Assembly (NCBI RefSeq): GCF_023017165.1 | Contig: NZ_JALKBW010000001.1 | Location: 1,426,001-1,490,000 of the forward strand | Reading direction: 5' to 3' | Length of the DNA: 64,000 bases | Source: Gordonia alkaliphila | Lineage (GTDB): Bacteria; Actinomycetota; Actinomycetes; Mycobacteriales; Mycobacteriaceae | Shown: positions 26,240 to 33,446 of the stretch, one piece after another | How positions within the stretch are numbered: position 1 is the first letter of the stretch | How the letters are laid out: each line of letters starts with the position of its first letter | Made by a program: the position numbers and the translations under genes | The notes under the pieces: generated by a model | What the model saw: only the letters and a program-made list of their open reading frames with translations | Told to the model about the DNA's origin: nothing | Databases searched by the model: none

Positions 26240-26333
26240 GTCGGTTTCGGCTGTACCCGTCGTTCTAGAACGACAGCCTCGACCGAAAACGACAGCTTCG
26301 ACTGAAACCGATAGGGCGAACCGAGAACGACGG
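26240..26333. repeat. 94-bp direct repeat, copy 1 (downstream of the AbiEi/DUF559 gene)
   Basis: 89 of 94 bases match copy 2 at 27319-27412, in the same orientation. At the centre is the perfect palindrome GTCGTTCTAGAACGAC (26259-26274). GTCG recurs every 19 bases on the left (26221, 26240, 26259), and CGAC recurs every 19 bases on the right (26271, 26290, 26309 as CGAT, 26328). The extra left unit at 26221-26239 is present only in this copy. The repeat ends 6 bases before the stop codon of the adjoining minus-strand gene. Confidence 0.85.
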
Positions 26334-26339
26334 AGCCGA

Positions 26340-27266
26340 TCAGCCGACGAGGTCGAAGTAGCGGAGCCAGCGCAGCACCTCCGGCACCACGCGTCCCTGC
26401 TCCAGGTCGACCCAGAGCCAGCGGACCACCATCACCCCGAGCGCTCGTAGCTCGTCCTCCCGGCGCTTCTCCTCCGCGACGATGCTCGCCGGGGTCTGAC
26501 CCGGGCGGGCGTAGGTGCGGCCGTACTTCACCATGCCGTCGAATTCGCCGACGAGGCGGTCGCCCCAGGAGAAGTCGACGCGCGGGGAGCGGGTCCGACA
26601 CCGGTACCGCACCTGCAGCTGCGCGGGCGGCAGCCCGGCCAGGATGAACTGGGCGCGACTCCAGGATTCCCCGACCGACTCGGCGCCCGCGTCGGCGAAC
26701 TCCAGAGCGCGCTGAGCCATCGCCGCACCGCGGCGGCGCCGGGTGGCGAGCTCGGTCCGGAGGCCGTCGAGCGTCGCACCGAGGCGCAGCGCGCCGTCGA
26801 GTGCGGTGAGGGCCTGCGCGAAGTCGCCGATGCAGGCGACGTCGATCGCGGTGCGCTCGAGGGACGTGACGCGTACGGCGTCGATGACGGTCGGGTCGAG
26901 CGCGTGCCCCGGATGGAGGTGCCGCTGGTGGCGTTGATAACCGCGTCCGGACTGGCCGCTGAGCAGGTGCACCCGGGTGAGATCGGGTTTGAGCAGGGGC
27001 AACCGGTGCAGCGCAGCCGCCGACTGGTGGGACAGCACCGGAGGGGCGCCCCGCCCAGCGGTGGCGAAGGCGAGGCAGCGGAGGCGGTAGACGGCGTCGT
27101 CGTACCCGGGCCCGTCGGACACCGAAACCGCGGGCGCATAGGCGCCGTGGCCGAGGTGGATCAGCTCTCCGGACCGAGTCCGGGATTTGAGCAGATCATC
27201 GGAGTGGCCGTGGCGCAGCACGAGGGAGCGGCGAACGATACCGAAGCGGTCGACGGGCAAGTCCAT
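26340..27266 (-). CDS. AbiEi-type N-terminus with DUF559 (Vsr-like) C-terminal domain
   Basis: 308 residues from the ATG at 27266. The N-terminus DRFGIVRRSLVLRHGHSDDLLKSRTRSGELIHLGHGAYAP resembles in outline the winged-helix start of AbiEi-type antitoxins. The C-terminus holds RVDFSWGDRLVGEFDGMVKYG, with Asp, Glu-x-Asp and Lys spaced as in the PD-(D/E)xK endonuclease fold of DUF559/Vsr proteins, then DELRALGVMVVRWLWVD. No partner toxin gene is adjacent. It is bounded by 94-bp direct repeats and splits a gene order otherwise kept between M. tuberculosis Rv3836 and Rv3837c. A DNA-acting role is likely from the folds but unproven. Confidence 0.75.
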   Translation of the reverse strand: MDLPVDRFGIVRRSLVLRHGHSDDLLKSRTRSGELIHLGHGAYAPAVSVSDGPGYDDAVYRLRCLAFATAGRGAPPVLSHQSAAALHRLPLLKPDLTRVHLLSGQSGRGYQRHQRHLHPGHALDPTVIDAVRVTSLERTAIDVACIGDFAQALTALDGALRLGATLDGLRTELATRRRRGAAMAQRALEFADAGAESVGESWSRAQFILAGLPPAQLQVRYRCRTRSPRVDFSWGDRLVGEFDGMVKYGRTYARPGQTPASIVAEEKRREDELRALGVMVVRWLWVDLEQGRVVPEVLRWLRYFDLVG

Positions 27267-27318
27267 GCCGCTTAGACGCGGGGAGTGGCCGGTTCGGTTC
27301 CCTCGCCACGCGCACACC

Positions 27319-27412
27319 GTCGGTTTCGGCTGCACCCGTCGTTCTAGAACGACAGCCTCGACTGAAACCGACAGCTTCGACTGAAACCGACGGGGCGAAC
27401 CGAGAACGACGG
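27319..27412. repeat. 94-bp direct repeat, copy 2 (upstream of the AbiEi/DUF559 gene)
   Basis: Same palindrome-centred, 19-base-periodic sequence as copy 1, with five differences. The repeat-to-repeat distance is 1,079 bases. This copy also ends 6 bases before the stop codon of a minus-strand gene, here the phosphoglycerate-mutase-type phosphatase. Each of the two genes is therefore followed by a copy at the same spacing. Confidence 0.85.
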
Positions 27413-27418
27413 CGCAGG

Positions 27419-28060
27419 TCAGCCGAGCGGGTTGTCTTCGGGGGTGAAGTCGGTGAGCGCGCCCCAGCGGACCAGCTGCCAGCCCTCACCGGTCAGCTCC
27501 AGTTCCACCGAGTCGGTGTTGCGCAGGTGATTGCGCATCGCGAACTCGGGGTCGACGCCGGCCAGGTGCGCGGCTACCAGCCGGATCGCGGCGCCGTGCG
27601 AGACCACGTAGACGTCGCGGGGCTGCTCGATGCGCAGGTTCTCGGTGGCGAGGCGATCGAGCACGGGGACGTAGCGGTCGCGCAGCATCTCCAGGGATTC
27701 GCCGCCGGGGAGGCGGGCGTCCAGGTCGCCGTGATGCCACGCGTGGACGACGTCGCGGAACTGCTCGTGCGCCGCACGGTCGCTGCGGCCCTCGAGGTCG
27801 CCGACCTGTACCTCGTGCACGTCGTCGATGGCAGCGGTGTCGGTGTCCCACGCGGAGGCGATCAGTTCGGCGGTCTGCTGCGCGCGGTTGGCCACCGAAC
27901 TCAGCAGCACGGCCGGTGCGGCCAGTGGGTTGTCCAAGCCGAACCGAATGCCTTGGCGCGCACCGAAATCGGTGAGGTGCGCGCCGGGCAGGGCGGTGTC
28001 GAGCTGTTGCAGCACGTTGGCGGTGGTCTCGCCGTGGCGGACTAGGAAAAGGCGAGCCAT
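27419..28060 (-). CDS. Histidine-phosphatase (phosphoglycerate-mutase-like) protein, Rv3837c-type
   Basis: 213 residues. RHGE at residues 8-11 holds the phospho-accepting His9. The second catalytic His is in YVVSHGAAIRL, and the Arg/Glu partners are in VANRAQQTAELI and PGGESLEML. The phosphatase substrate is unknown. The ATG at 28060 is favoured because AAGGGG lies 9 bases upstream; an in-frame ATG at 28069 would overlap pheA. The pair with pheA matches Rv3837c-Rv3838c. Confidence 0.85.
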   Translation of the reverse strand: MARLFLVRHGETTANVLQQLDTALPGAHLTDFGARQGIRFGLDNPLAAPAVLLSSVANRAQQTAELIASAWDTDTAAIDDVHEVQVGDLEGRSDRAAHEQFRDVVHAWHHGDLDARLPGGESLEMLRDRYVPVLDRLATENLRIEQPRDVYVVSHGAAIRLVAAHLAGVDPEFAMRNHLRNTDSVELELTGEGWQLVRWGALTDFTPEDNPLG

Positions 28061-28061
28061 G

Positions 28062-28994
28062 TCAGTCATCCCCTTGTTCGAGTGCGGCGAACCAGCGCAG
28101 GCTCTCCGCGTGATCGGTGGGCGCGCCGGCCGCACCGTTGCGATCGACGGGCCAGGAGCCCAAGAACACCACGCGCTCGGCGCCTCGGTGCAGCGCCCGC
28201 AGAGCTTCGCCGACGGCGGCATCGTCGAGATGACCGGCGGCGTCGAGGAAGAATCGGTACTGCGCGGAGCCGCCGAGTCGTCGAGGTCGGGACTCGATGC
28301 GCGTGAGATCCACTCCACGAGAAGAGAATTCGGTCATCGCGGTGACCAGTGACCCGGGCTCGTTGGTGAGGTCGAGGATCACCGACGTCCGGTCGGCGCC
28401 GGTGCGCGCCGTGGGCGGACCGGGCCGACCGATGAGCAGGAAGCGGGTGTGGGCGTCGGGTGAATCGGCGACGTCGCGCGCCAGCGAAACCAGGCCGTGC
28501 AGGTCCGCGGCGATCTGCGTGGTGACCGCGGCGTCGGCCAAGCCCTGCGCAACATCTTGCGCCGCACCGGCGTTCGACGACGCGGGCACGAACGCGGCGT
28601 TCGGGAAGCGTTCGGCCACCTGCTCGCGGACCTGTGCGGAGGCGACCGGATAGGCGGCGAGCGTGCGCACCTCGTCGGGGGCCAGGGTTTCGCGGGCGGC
28701 GATGGTGAAGGCGACATCGAGCGTCACCTCGGCGTACGCCTGGACGCGGTGCTCACCGGGCGGCGGCACCAGGGCGTCCATCGTCGCGGGCACCGAGCCC
28801 TCCAATGAGCTCTCGATCGGCACGCACGCGTAGTCGGCGGCGCCGCTGCGGACCATGGCGACGGCGGCGGCGGGGGAGTCGGCGGGCACAGTGCTCACCG
28901 CCTCGTCGTCGCCGGTCACACCGCGCTCGAGGAGTCGGTTCAGCGCCATCTCGGTGAAGGTTCCGGCGGGACCGAAGTATGCGAAGACGGACAC
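28062..28994 (-). CDS. pheA: Prephenate dehydratase
   Basis: 310 residues. It converts prephenate to phenylpyruvate in phenylalanine synthesis. The catalytic Thr-Arg-Phe motif is at residues 183-185 (DAHTRFLLIG). The C-terminal ACT domain carries NEPGSLV and ESRP (234-237), the phenylalanine-sensing motifs, so feedback control by Phe is expected. It is monofunctional, with no chorismate mutase domain. The GTG start lies 6 bases after TACCCT, suggesting a leaderless transcript. Confidence 0.95.
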   Translation of the reverse strand: MSVFAYFGPAGTFTEMALNRLLERGVTGDDEAVSTVPADSPAAAVAMVRSGAADYACVPIESSLEGSVPATMDALVPPPGEHRVQAYAEVTLDVAFTIAARETLAPDEVRTLAAYPVASAQVREQVAERFPNAAFVPASSNAGAAQDVAQGLADAAVTTQIAADLHGLVSLARDVADSPDAHTRFLLIGRPGPPTARTGADRTSVILDLTNEPGSLVTAMTEFSSRGVDLTRIESRPRRLGGSAQYRFFLDAAGHLDDAAVGEALRALHRGAERVVFLGSWPVDRNGAAGAPTDHAESLRWFAALEQGDD

Positions 28995-29032
28995 AAGCCC
29001 AGGGTAGTCGGTGACGGATTTCGCGCGAGCTG

Positions 29033-29089
29033 TTGACGGGGCCGCGGGCCAGCCTCTAGGTTAGGTAACACTTAGTTAGGCGAACCTAA
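29033..29089 (+). promoter_or_regulatory. Promoter with overlapping IdeR/DtxR iron boxes
   Basis: TTGACG (29033-29038), an 18-base spacer and TAGGTT (29057-29062) form a promoter. The -10 is covered by CTAGGTTAGGTAACACTTA (29056-29074), whose left half fits the IdeR box. It is followed by CTTAGTTAGGCGAACCTAA (29071-29089), whose right half fits perfectly (15 of 19 to the consensus as remembered). Two overlapping sites across the -10 and start region predict repression by iron-loaded IdeR. Confidence 0.8.
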
Positions 29090-29105
29090 GACGAAGGGAG
29101 GCTCC

Positions 29106-29831
29106 ATGTCGGGAGCCCAGTCCAGCGCAGTGTCTGTGCCCTGCGATGCCGAGCGTATCCAGTCCGCTTGCCGGCGGGCGCAGGAGGGCACCCTGTCGGT
29201 GGACGGCCGCGCGCCGACCGCGGTGGCCATGGTCCACCTCTTCGAGACCGAGGCTTTTCTGCTGGTCCCGGGGCCGGCAGGTGTCGGCGGCGACGGTGTG
29301 CCCGCGATGCTCGAGCTCGCCGACTGCGCCCCGATCAGCCTGCGCGAACGGGTGCGGTCGCTGGTGTGGCTGTCCGGTCGCGTGCACGGGGTGCCGGCGC
29401 AGTTCGAGCGGGAGCTGGCCGTCGAGATCGCCGGCGACCATCCCGACGCGCGACTCCTCGACGTGGGCCACGGTCACTGCCTGCTGCGGCTGGCCGTCGA
29501 CGACGCGGTGATCGCCACCGCCACCGGGGCGTCCGCGGTGCCGGCCAGTGCGCTCTCGTCGGCGGAGCCGGATCTGTTCTGGGAGTACGAAGGCCAGTGG
29601 CTGGCGCACCTGGACGCCGACCACCCGGACCTGGTGACGCGGCTGGCCGACCAGTTCCCCGAACACCTCCGGCGCGGACGCGTCCGACCGCTCGGGCTGG
29701 ATCGGTTCGGCATCACCTTTCGGGTGGAGACGCCGTCGTCCGACGACGATGTCCGGCTCTCCTTCGAACGGCCGTGCACCGGGATCGGCGACCTGTCGGC
29801 CGCGCTGCACCGGCTGGCTGCCGGGCACTGA
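29106..29831 (+). CDS. DUF2470-domain protein, iron-regulated (Rv3839-like)
   Basis: 241 residues, cytosolic. The C-terminal part (ADHPDLVTRLADQFPEHLRRGRVRPLGLDRFGITFRV in outline) is a DUF2470 domain, found at the end of HugZ-type haem-degrading and pyridoxamine-oxidase-like proteins. The N-terminal part has the matching split-barrel look. The position next to pheA and the IdeR boxes upstream match M. tuberculosis Rv3839, which is induced in low iron. A role in haem or iron handling is inferred. The ribosome site GAAGGGAGG is strong. Confidence 0.8.
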   Translation: MSGAQSSAVSVPCDAERIQSACRRAQEGTLSVDGRAPTAVAMVHLFETEAFLLVPGPAGVGGDGVPAMLELADCAPISLRERVRSLVWLSGRVHGVPAQFERELAVEIAGDHPDARLLDVGHGHCLLRLAVDDAVIATATGASAVPASALSSAEPDLFWEYEGQWLAHLDADHPDLVTRLADQFPEHLRRGRVRPLGLDRFGITFRVETPSSDDDVRLSFERPCTGIGDLSAALHRLAAGH

Positions 29832-29869
29832 TCAGCGCCCGGAACCTCCGCGCGGTTTAGGCTGGCCGC

Positions 29870-30673
29870 GTGAGTCTCTGGGCGCGGCTGGCGCGGGCAC
29901 CGGAACCGGACGTGCCGGTGGTGCGCGACCCGGTGGAGCGGCGCGCGCTGATCTGGGAGCTGGTGATCGTCGGGATTCTGACGTTCGGCTTCTCGGCGCT
30001 GGGCGCGCTCATCTCGCTGATCGACGCCGAGCTCAGCGGCGGCATCGCGCAGACCACGGTCGCGCTCAATCCGGAGCAGGCTCAGCTGGGCATCCTGGAC
30101 CTGATCGCCCAGCTGATGCGTGCCGCCAAGCTGATGGCGATCGGCGGCCTCGGCGTCTATCTGTTGTGGCGCAGCGGGATTCGGCTGCCGCTGGTGGGGA
30201 TGGCGAAGCCGTCGGGGCGTGACGTTCCGCCCGGCCTGGCCCTCGCCGCGCTGATCGGTCTGCCCGGCCTCGGCTTCGTCGCGGTGGCCCGAGTGCTCGG
30301 TCTCAACGCTCAACTGGTGGCCAGTGACACCGGCGGACCGTGGTGGCAGTACATCACCCTGGTCCTCATCGCGATCGGCAACGCGGTAGGTGAGGAAGTG
30401 ATCGTGGTGGCCTATTTCCTGGTGCGGCTGCGCCAACTCGGGGTGGGGCAGAACGCGGCCCTCGCCGCCTCGGCGCTGCTGCGCGGCGGCTACCACCTGT
30501 ATCAGGGTTGGGGCGGCGGCCTGGGCAACGTGGTGATGGGCCTGATCTTCGGGCGCTGGTACCAGGCCACCGCGCGACTCTGGCCGCTGATCATCGCGCA
30601 CGCCACGATCGACATCGTCGCCTTCCTCGGTTACGCCCTGCTCGCCCCACAGCTCACTTGGCTCACGGGCTAG
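29870..30673 (+). CDS. CPBP-family intramembrane metalloprotease
   Basis: 267 residues with about six membrane helices. The three CPBP (CAAX protease and bacteriocin-processing) motifs are present: Glu175-Glu176 in NAVGEEVIVVAYF, His209 in RGGYHLYQGW and His244 in HATIDIV. Substrates of bacterial members are mostly unknown. The GTG lies 6 bases after TAGGCT, a leaderless arrangement. Confidence 0.88.
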   Translation: MSLWARLARAPEPDVPVVRDPVERRALIWELVIVGILTFGFSALGALISLIDAELSGGIAQTTVALNPEQAQLGILDLIAQLMRAAKLMAIGGLGVYLLWRSGIRLPLVGMAKPSGRDVPPGLALAALIGLPGLGFVAVARVLGLNAQLVASDTGGPWWQYITLVLIAIGNAVGEEVIVVAYFLVRLRQLGVGQNAALAASALLRGGYHLYQGWGGGLGNVVMGLIFGRWYQATARLWPLIIAHATIDIVAFLGYALLAPQLTWLTG

Positions 30674-30682
30674 GGTCGCGGC

Positions 30683-31519
30683 ATGGAAGAAGTTCGGATC
30701 TCCGAGCATGTGGTGCTGCTGCGCGGCACCAACGACGGCGCGTACCCGTACGGCAATCCCGTGCGTGTGCACGGCGGCGACACCACCGTGCAGATCGACT
30801 CCTCGCTGGAGGCGCCCGCCGTCGAGACCGACCTGGTGCTGCTCAGCCACTACCACGAGGACCATGTGGTGGGCCTGGGCGAGACATCGGCGCCGGTGCA
30901 GATCCACCAGCGGGATCTGCCGGCCGTGCAGTCGTGGGCGGAGTTCTGCCGCTACATGGACTCGCCGCCCGAGGAGATGGGCGAGGAGCTGCGCCGCCAG
31001 TTCCGGTGGTCCGAGCGGCCCGACGCCACCGCGCTGCACGACGACACGGTGATCGACGTCGGCGGCGGCGTCCGTATCCGAGTGATCCCGCTGCCCGGCC
31101 ACACCGGCGGGCACTGCGGCTTCTTCGTGGAACCGGACGACGTGTTCTTCCTGGCCGACGTCGACCTGTCGTCGTTCGGGCCGTTGCACGCGGATCTGGA
31201 GTCGCGGCTGTCGGACGTGCGGACCAGTCTGGCGCGCTGCGCGGAGATCGACGCCGCCGTCTACACCACCTACCACCACAAGGGCCCGTACACCGACCGG
31301 GCCGCATACCTCGCCGATCTGCGTCGGCACACCGCTGCGGTCGACGAGCGCGGTGCGCGGATCCGCGACCTCCTCGCCCAGGGCCTGACCGCGGAGCAGA
31401 TGATCGGGCGCGGTGTGGTCTACCGCCTCGACGGGCGACGCCCCTGGTACGCCGACGCCGTGGAAGAAGTGATCGTGGGCCAGTACCTGGCCGAGTTCGA
31501 CGAGGTCGCGCGCCGATAG
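30683..31519 (+). CDS. Metallo-beta-lactamase-fold hydrolase
   Basis: 278 residues. Zinc ligands: HYHEDH (His56, His58, Asp60, His61), then PLPGHTGGHCGFFV with the next His, and FFLADVDLS with the bridging Asp. Late His residues are in TYHHKGPY. No signal peptide. The substrate is not evident; hydrolysis of a thioester or phosphodiester is typical. TAGGGT, which includes the stop of the preceding protease gene, lies 6 bases before the ATG, so it could have its own leaderless promoter. Confidence 0.85.
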   Translation: MEEVRISEHVVLLRGTNDGAYPYGNPVRVHGGDTTVQIDSSLEAPAVETDLVLLSHYHEDHVVGLGETSAPVQIHQRDLPAVQSWAEFCRYMDSPPEEMGEELRRQFRWSERPDATALHDDTVIDVGGGVRIRVIPLPGHTGGHCGFFVEPDDVFFLADVDLSSFGPLHADLESRLSDVRTSLARCAEIDAAVYTTYHHKGPYTDRAAYLADLRRHTAAVDERGARIRDLLAQGLTAEQMIGRGVVYRLDGRRPWYADAVEEVIVGQYLAEFDEVARR

Positions 31520-31594
31520 CGACGACCGCGGCTATCTGGTCACGGTTGCGCCGTTACCAGCGATTATGCCGATTCCTGGTGGACAATTCTCGAT

Positions 31595-32251
31595 ATGAAC
31601 ACACGGCGCGCAGGGACCTGGCTGGTGGCGGCCACGGTTGCCGCGGCGGTGCTGACCGGCTGCGGTGACGACGCGGACTCCTCGTCGTCGACCACGAGCT
31701 CGCAGTCCGTCGTGAGCGTGACGGTCACCGAGACGGCGTCCCCGACGAACGGGGGACCGGCGAACGATGCCTCTACTGCCCAGACTCCGAATCCCCAGAC
31801 TCAGACTTCCCAGAGTCCGATCACCGGCACCTTGCCCGTGCAGCACGACGCGTCGACGAACGCGCGGCTCACCGTGACCGATGTCCGGGTGGGCGGCCAC
31901 GACGGCTTCGACCGCGTGGTCTTCGAATTCGGCGGCGTCGGGACGCCGGGGTGGCGGGTGCAGTTCACCGACGATCCGCGGCAGGACGGCAGCGGTGATC
32001 CGGTGATCGTGCCGGGCCGCGCCGTCATCGCGGTGACCCTGATCGGCGTCGGCTATCCCGGCGATACGGGCGTGGCCGAGTACAGCGGACCGAACCCGGT
32101 GGCCGGGGTCGGCGGGATCACGCAGGTGAACCTGGAGGGCGTCTTCGAGGGACAGCAGCTGGCGTTCATCGGCGTGAGCGCCGCGCAGCCCGCCGTGGCG
32201 GTGAGCGCGTTGAGCAGCCCGACGCGACTGGTCATCGACATCGCGCGGTAA
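31595..32251 (+). CDS. Lipoprotein with AMIN-like domain
   Basis: 218 residues. The signal peptide ends in the lipobox LTGC (Cys23). A Ser/Thr/Gln-rich linker runs to about residue 90. The C-terminal domain (LTVTDVRVGGHDGFDRVVFEFGG, PTRLVIDIAR at the end) has the strand pattern of AMIN-like domains that bind cell-wall components. Expected to sit on the outer face of the membrane. Function otherwise unknown. Confidence 0.75.
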   Translation: MNTRRAGTWLVAATVAAAVLTGCGDDADSSSSTTSSQSVVSVTVTETASPTNGGPANDASTAQTPNPQTQTSQSPITGTLPVQHDASTNARLTVTDVRVGGHDGFDRVVFEFGGVGTPGWRVQFTDDPRQDGSGDPVIVPGRAVIAVTLIGVGYPGDTGVAEYSGPNPVAGVGGITQVNLEGVFEGQQLAFIGVSAAQPAVAVSALSSPTRLVIDIAR

Positions 32252-32260
32252 CCGGGCAGG

Positions 32261-33445
32261 TCAGTCGCCGACGACGCCGTCCGCGACCAGTGCGTCGATC
32301 TCGTCGGGGGAGCAACCCATCGACGCCAATACGGTGCGGGTGTCCGCGCCGAGCGCGGGCACGGCGCCCATCGGTGCCTCGAAATCGGCGAAGGTGGCCG
32401 GCGGCAGCAGCGCTTCGACGGCCGCGTGTTCGGTGTCGACGGTGCGCCAGCGATCGCGGGCACGCAGCTGTGGATGTTCGACGGCGGTGCCGACGTCCTT
32501 GATCGCCGCCGCGGGCACGCCGGCGTCGGCCAGGTGGGCACTGAGGTCGGCGGCGGTCCACTCCACGGTGAGGGCGGCGACCACGGCATCGCACTCATCG
32601 CGATGGCGGACCCGGTCGATGTTGGTGGCGAAGCGGGGATCGTCGATGAGGTCGGGCCGCCCGAGGACGTCGGACATCAGTGCGCGCCAACCGTTTTCGC
32701 TCTGCACGCCGATCAGGATCTCGCCGTCGGAGGTGGGATAGGCGTTGTACGGCGCGATGGAGACGTGGCCGACGCCCATCCGCGGCGGTTCGACGCCGGT
32801 GTGGATGCGGCTGTACATCGGGTAGCCCATCCACTCGACGGTCGATTCGAGCATCGACACCTCGATCTGGGCGCCCTCGCCGGTCCGGGATCGACGCAGC
32901 AGCGCCGCCAGAACCGCTTGGGCGCAATACATTCCGGACGCGATGTCAGCGGTGGGGATGCCGGTTTTCACCGCTGTCTCCGGGGTGCCGGTGATCGCGA
33001 TCAGGCCTGCCTCGGCCTGCACCAGCATGTCGTAGGCTTTGCGCTGCGAATACGGGCCGCCGACGCCGTAGCCCGACATGTCCACGGTGATCAGCTCCGG
33101 GTGGTCGGCGCGCAGCGTCGCCGCGCCCAGTCCCAGGCGCTCGGCGGCGCCCGGGGCCAGGTTCTGGACGAAGACGTCGGCGTCGTCGATCAACTGGCGC
33201 AACAGCTTTCGGCCGGCCGCCGCCTTGAGGTCGACGGCCAACGACTCCTTGCCCCGGTTGAGCCAGACGAAGTGCGCGCCGGTGCCCGCGACGACATCGT
33301 CGTAGCCGCGCGCGAGGTCACCGCCGTCCGGCCGCTCCACCTTGATCACCCGCGCGCCGAGATCGGCGAGCTGGCGGGTGGCCAGGGGGGCGGCCACGGC
33401 CTGCTCTACGGACACCACCGTGAAGCCGTCCAACGGCAGCGTCAT
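32261..33445 (-). CDS. CaiB/BaiF (family III) CoA-transferase
   Basis: 394 residues. VVSVEQAVAAPLATRQLADLGARVIKVE in outline opens the Rossmann half. The catalytic aspartate is Asp167 in GIPTADIASGMYCAQAV, and GEGAQIEVSMLES follows. Its ATG lies next to the stop of the Rieske/metallo-beta-lactamase gene (1-base gap), so both are made from one transcript. It is a different paralogue from the one at 1460-2578. The acid it activates is unknown. Confidence 0.85.
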   Translation of the reverse strand: MTLPLDGFTVVSVEQAVAAPLATRQLADLGARVIKVERPDGGDLARGYDDVVAGTGAHFVWLNRGKESLAVDLKAAAGRKLLRQLIDDADVFVQNLAPGAAERLGLGAATLRADHPELITVDMSGYGVGGPYSQRKAYDMLVQAEAGLIAITGTPETAVKTGIPTADIASGMYCAQAVLAALLRRSRTGEGAQIEVSMLESTVEWMGYPMYSRIHTGVEPPRMGVGHVSIAPYNAYPTSDGEILIGVQSENGWRALMSDVLGRPDLIDDPRFATNIDRVRHRDECDAVVAALTVEWTAADLSAHLADAGVPAAAIKDVGTAVEHPQLRARDRWRTVDTEHAAVEALLPPATFADFEAPMGAVPALGADTRTVLASMGCSPDEIDALVADGVVGD

Positions 33446-33446
33446 G

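Noticed and set aside
26259-26274. GTCGTTCTAGAACGAC as a LexA or heat-shock operator
   Set aside because: The half-sites have the wrong orientation and spacing for the actinobacterial SOS box, and the sequence occurs only as the centre of the 94-bp repeat.
26221-26333. The periodic repeat as a CRISPR array or integron attC site
   Set aside because: Conserved units are only 4-8 bases with partly conserved spacers and a mirror centre, unlike CRISPR. No attC core (GTTRRRY / RYYYAAC) is present.
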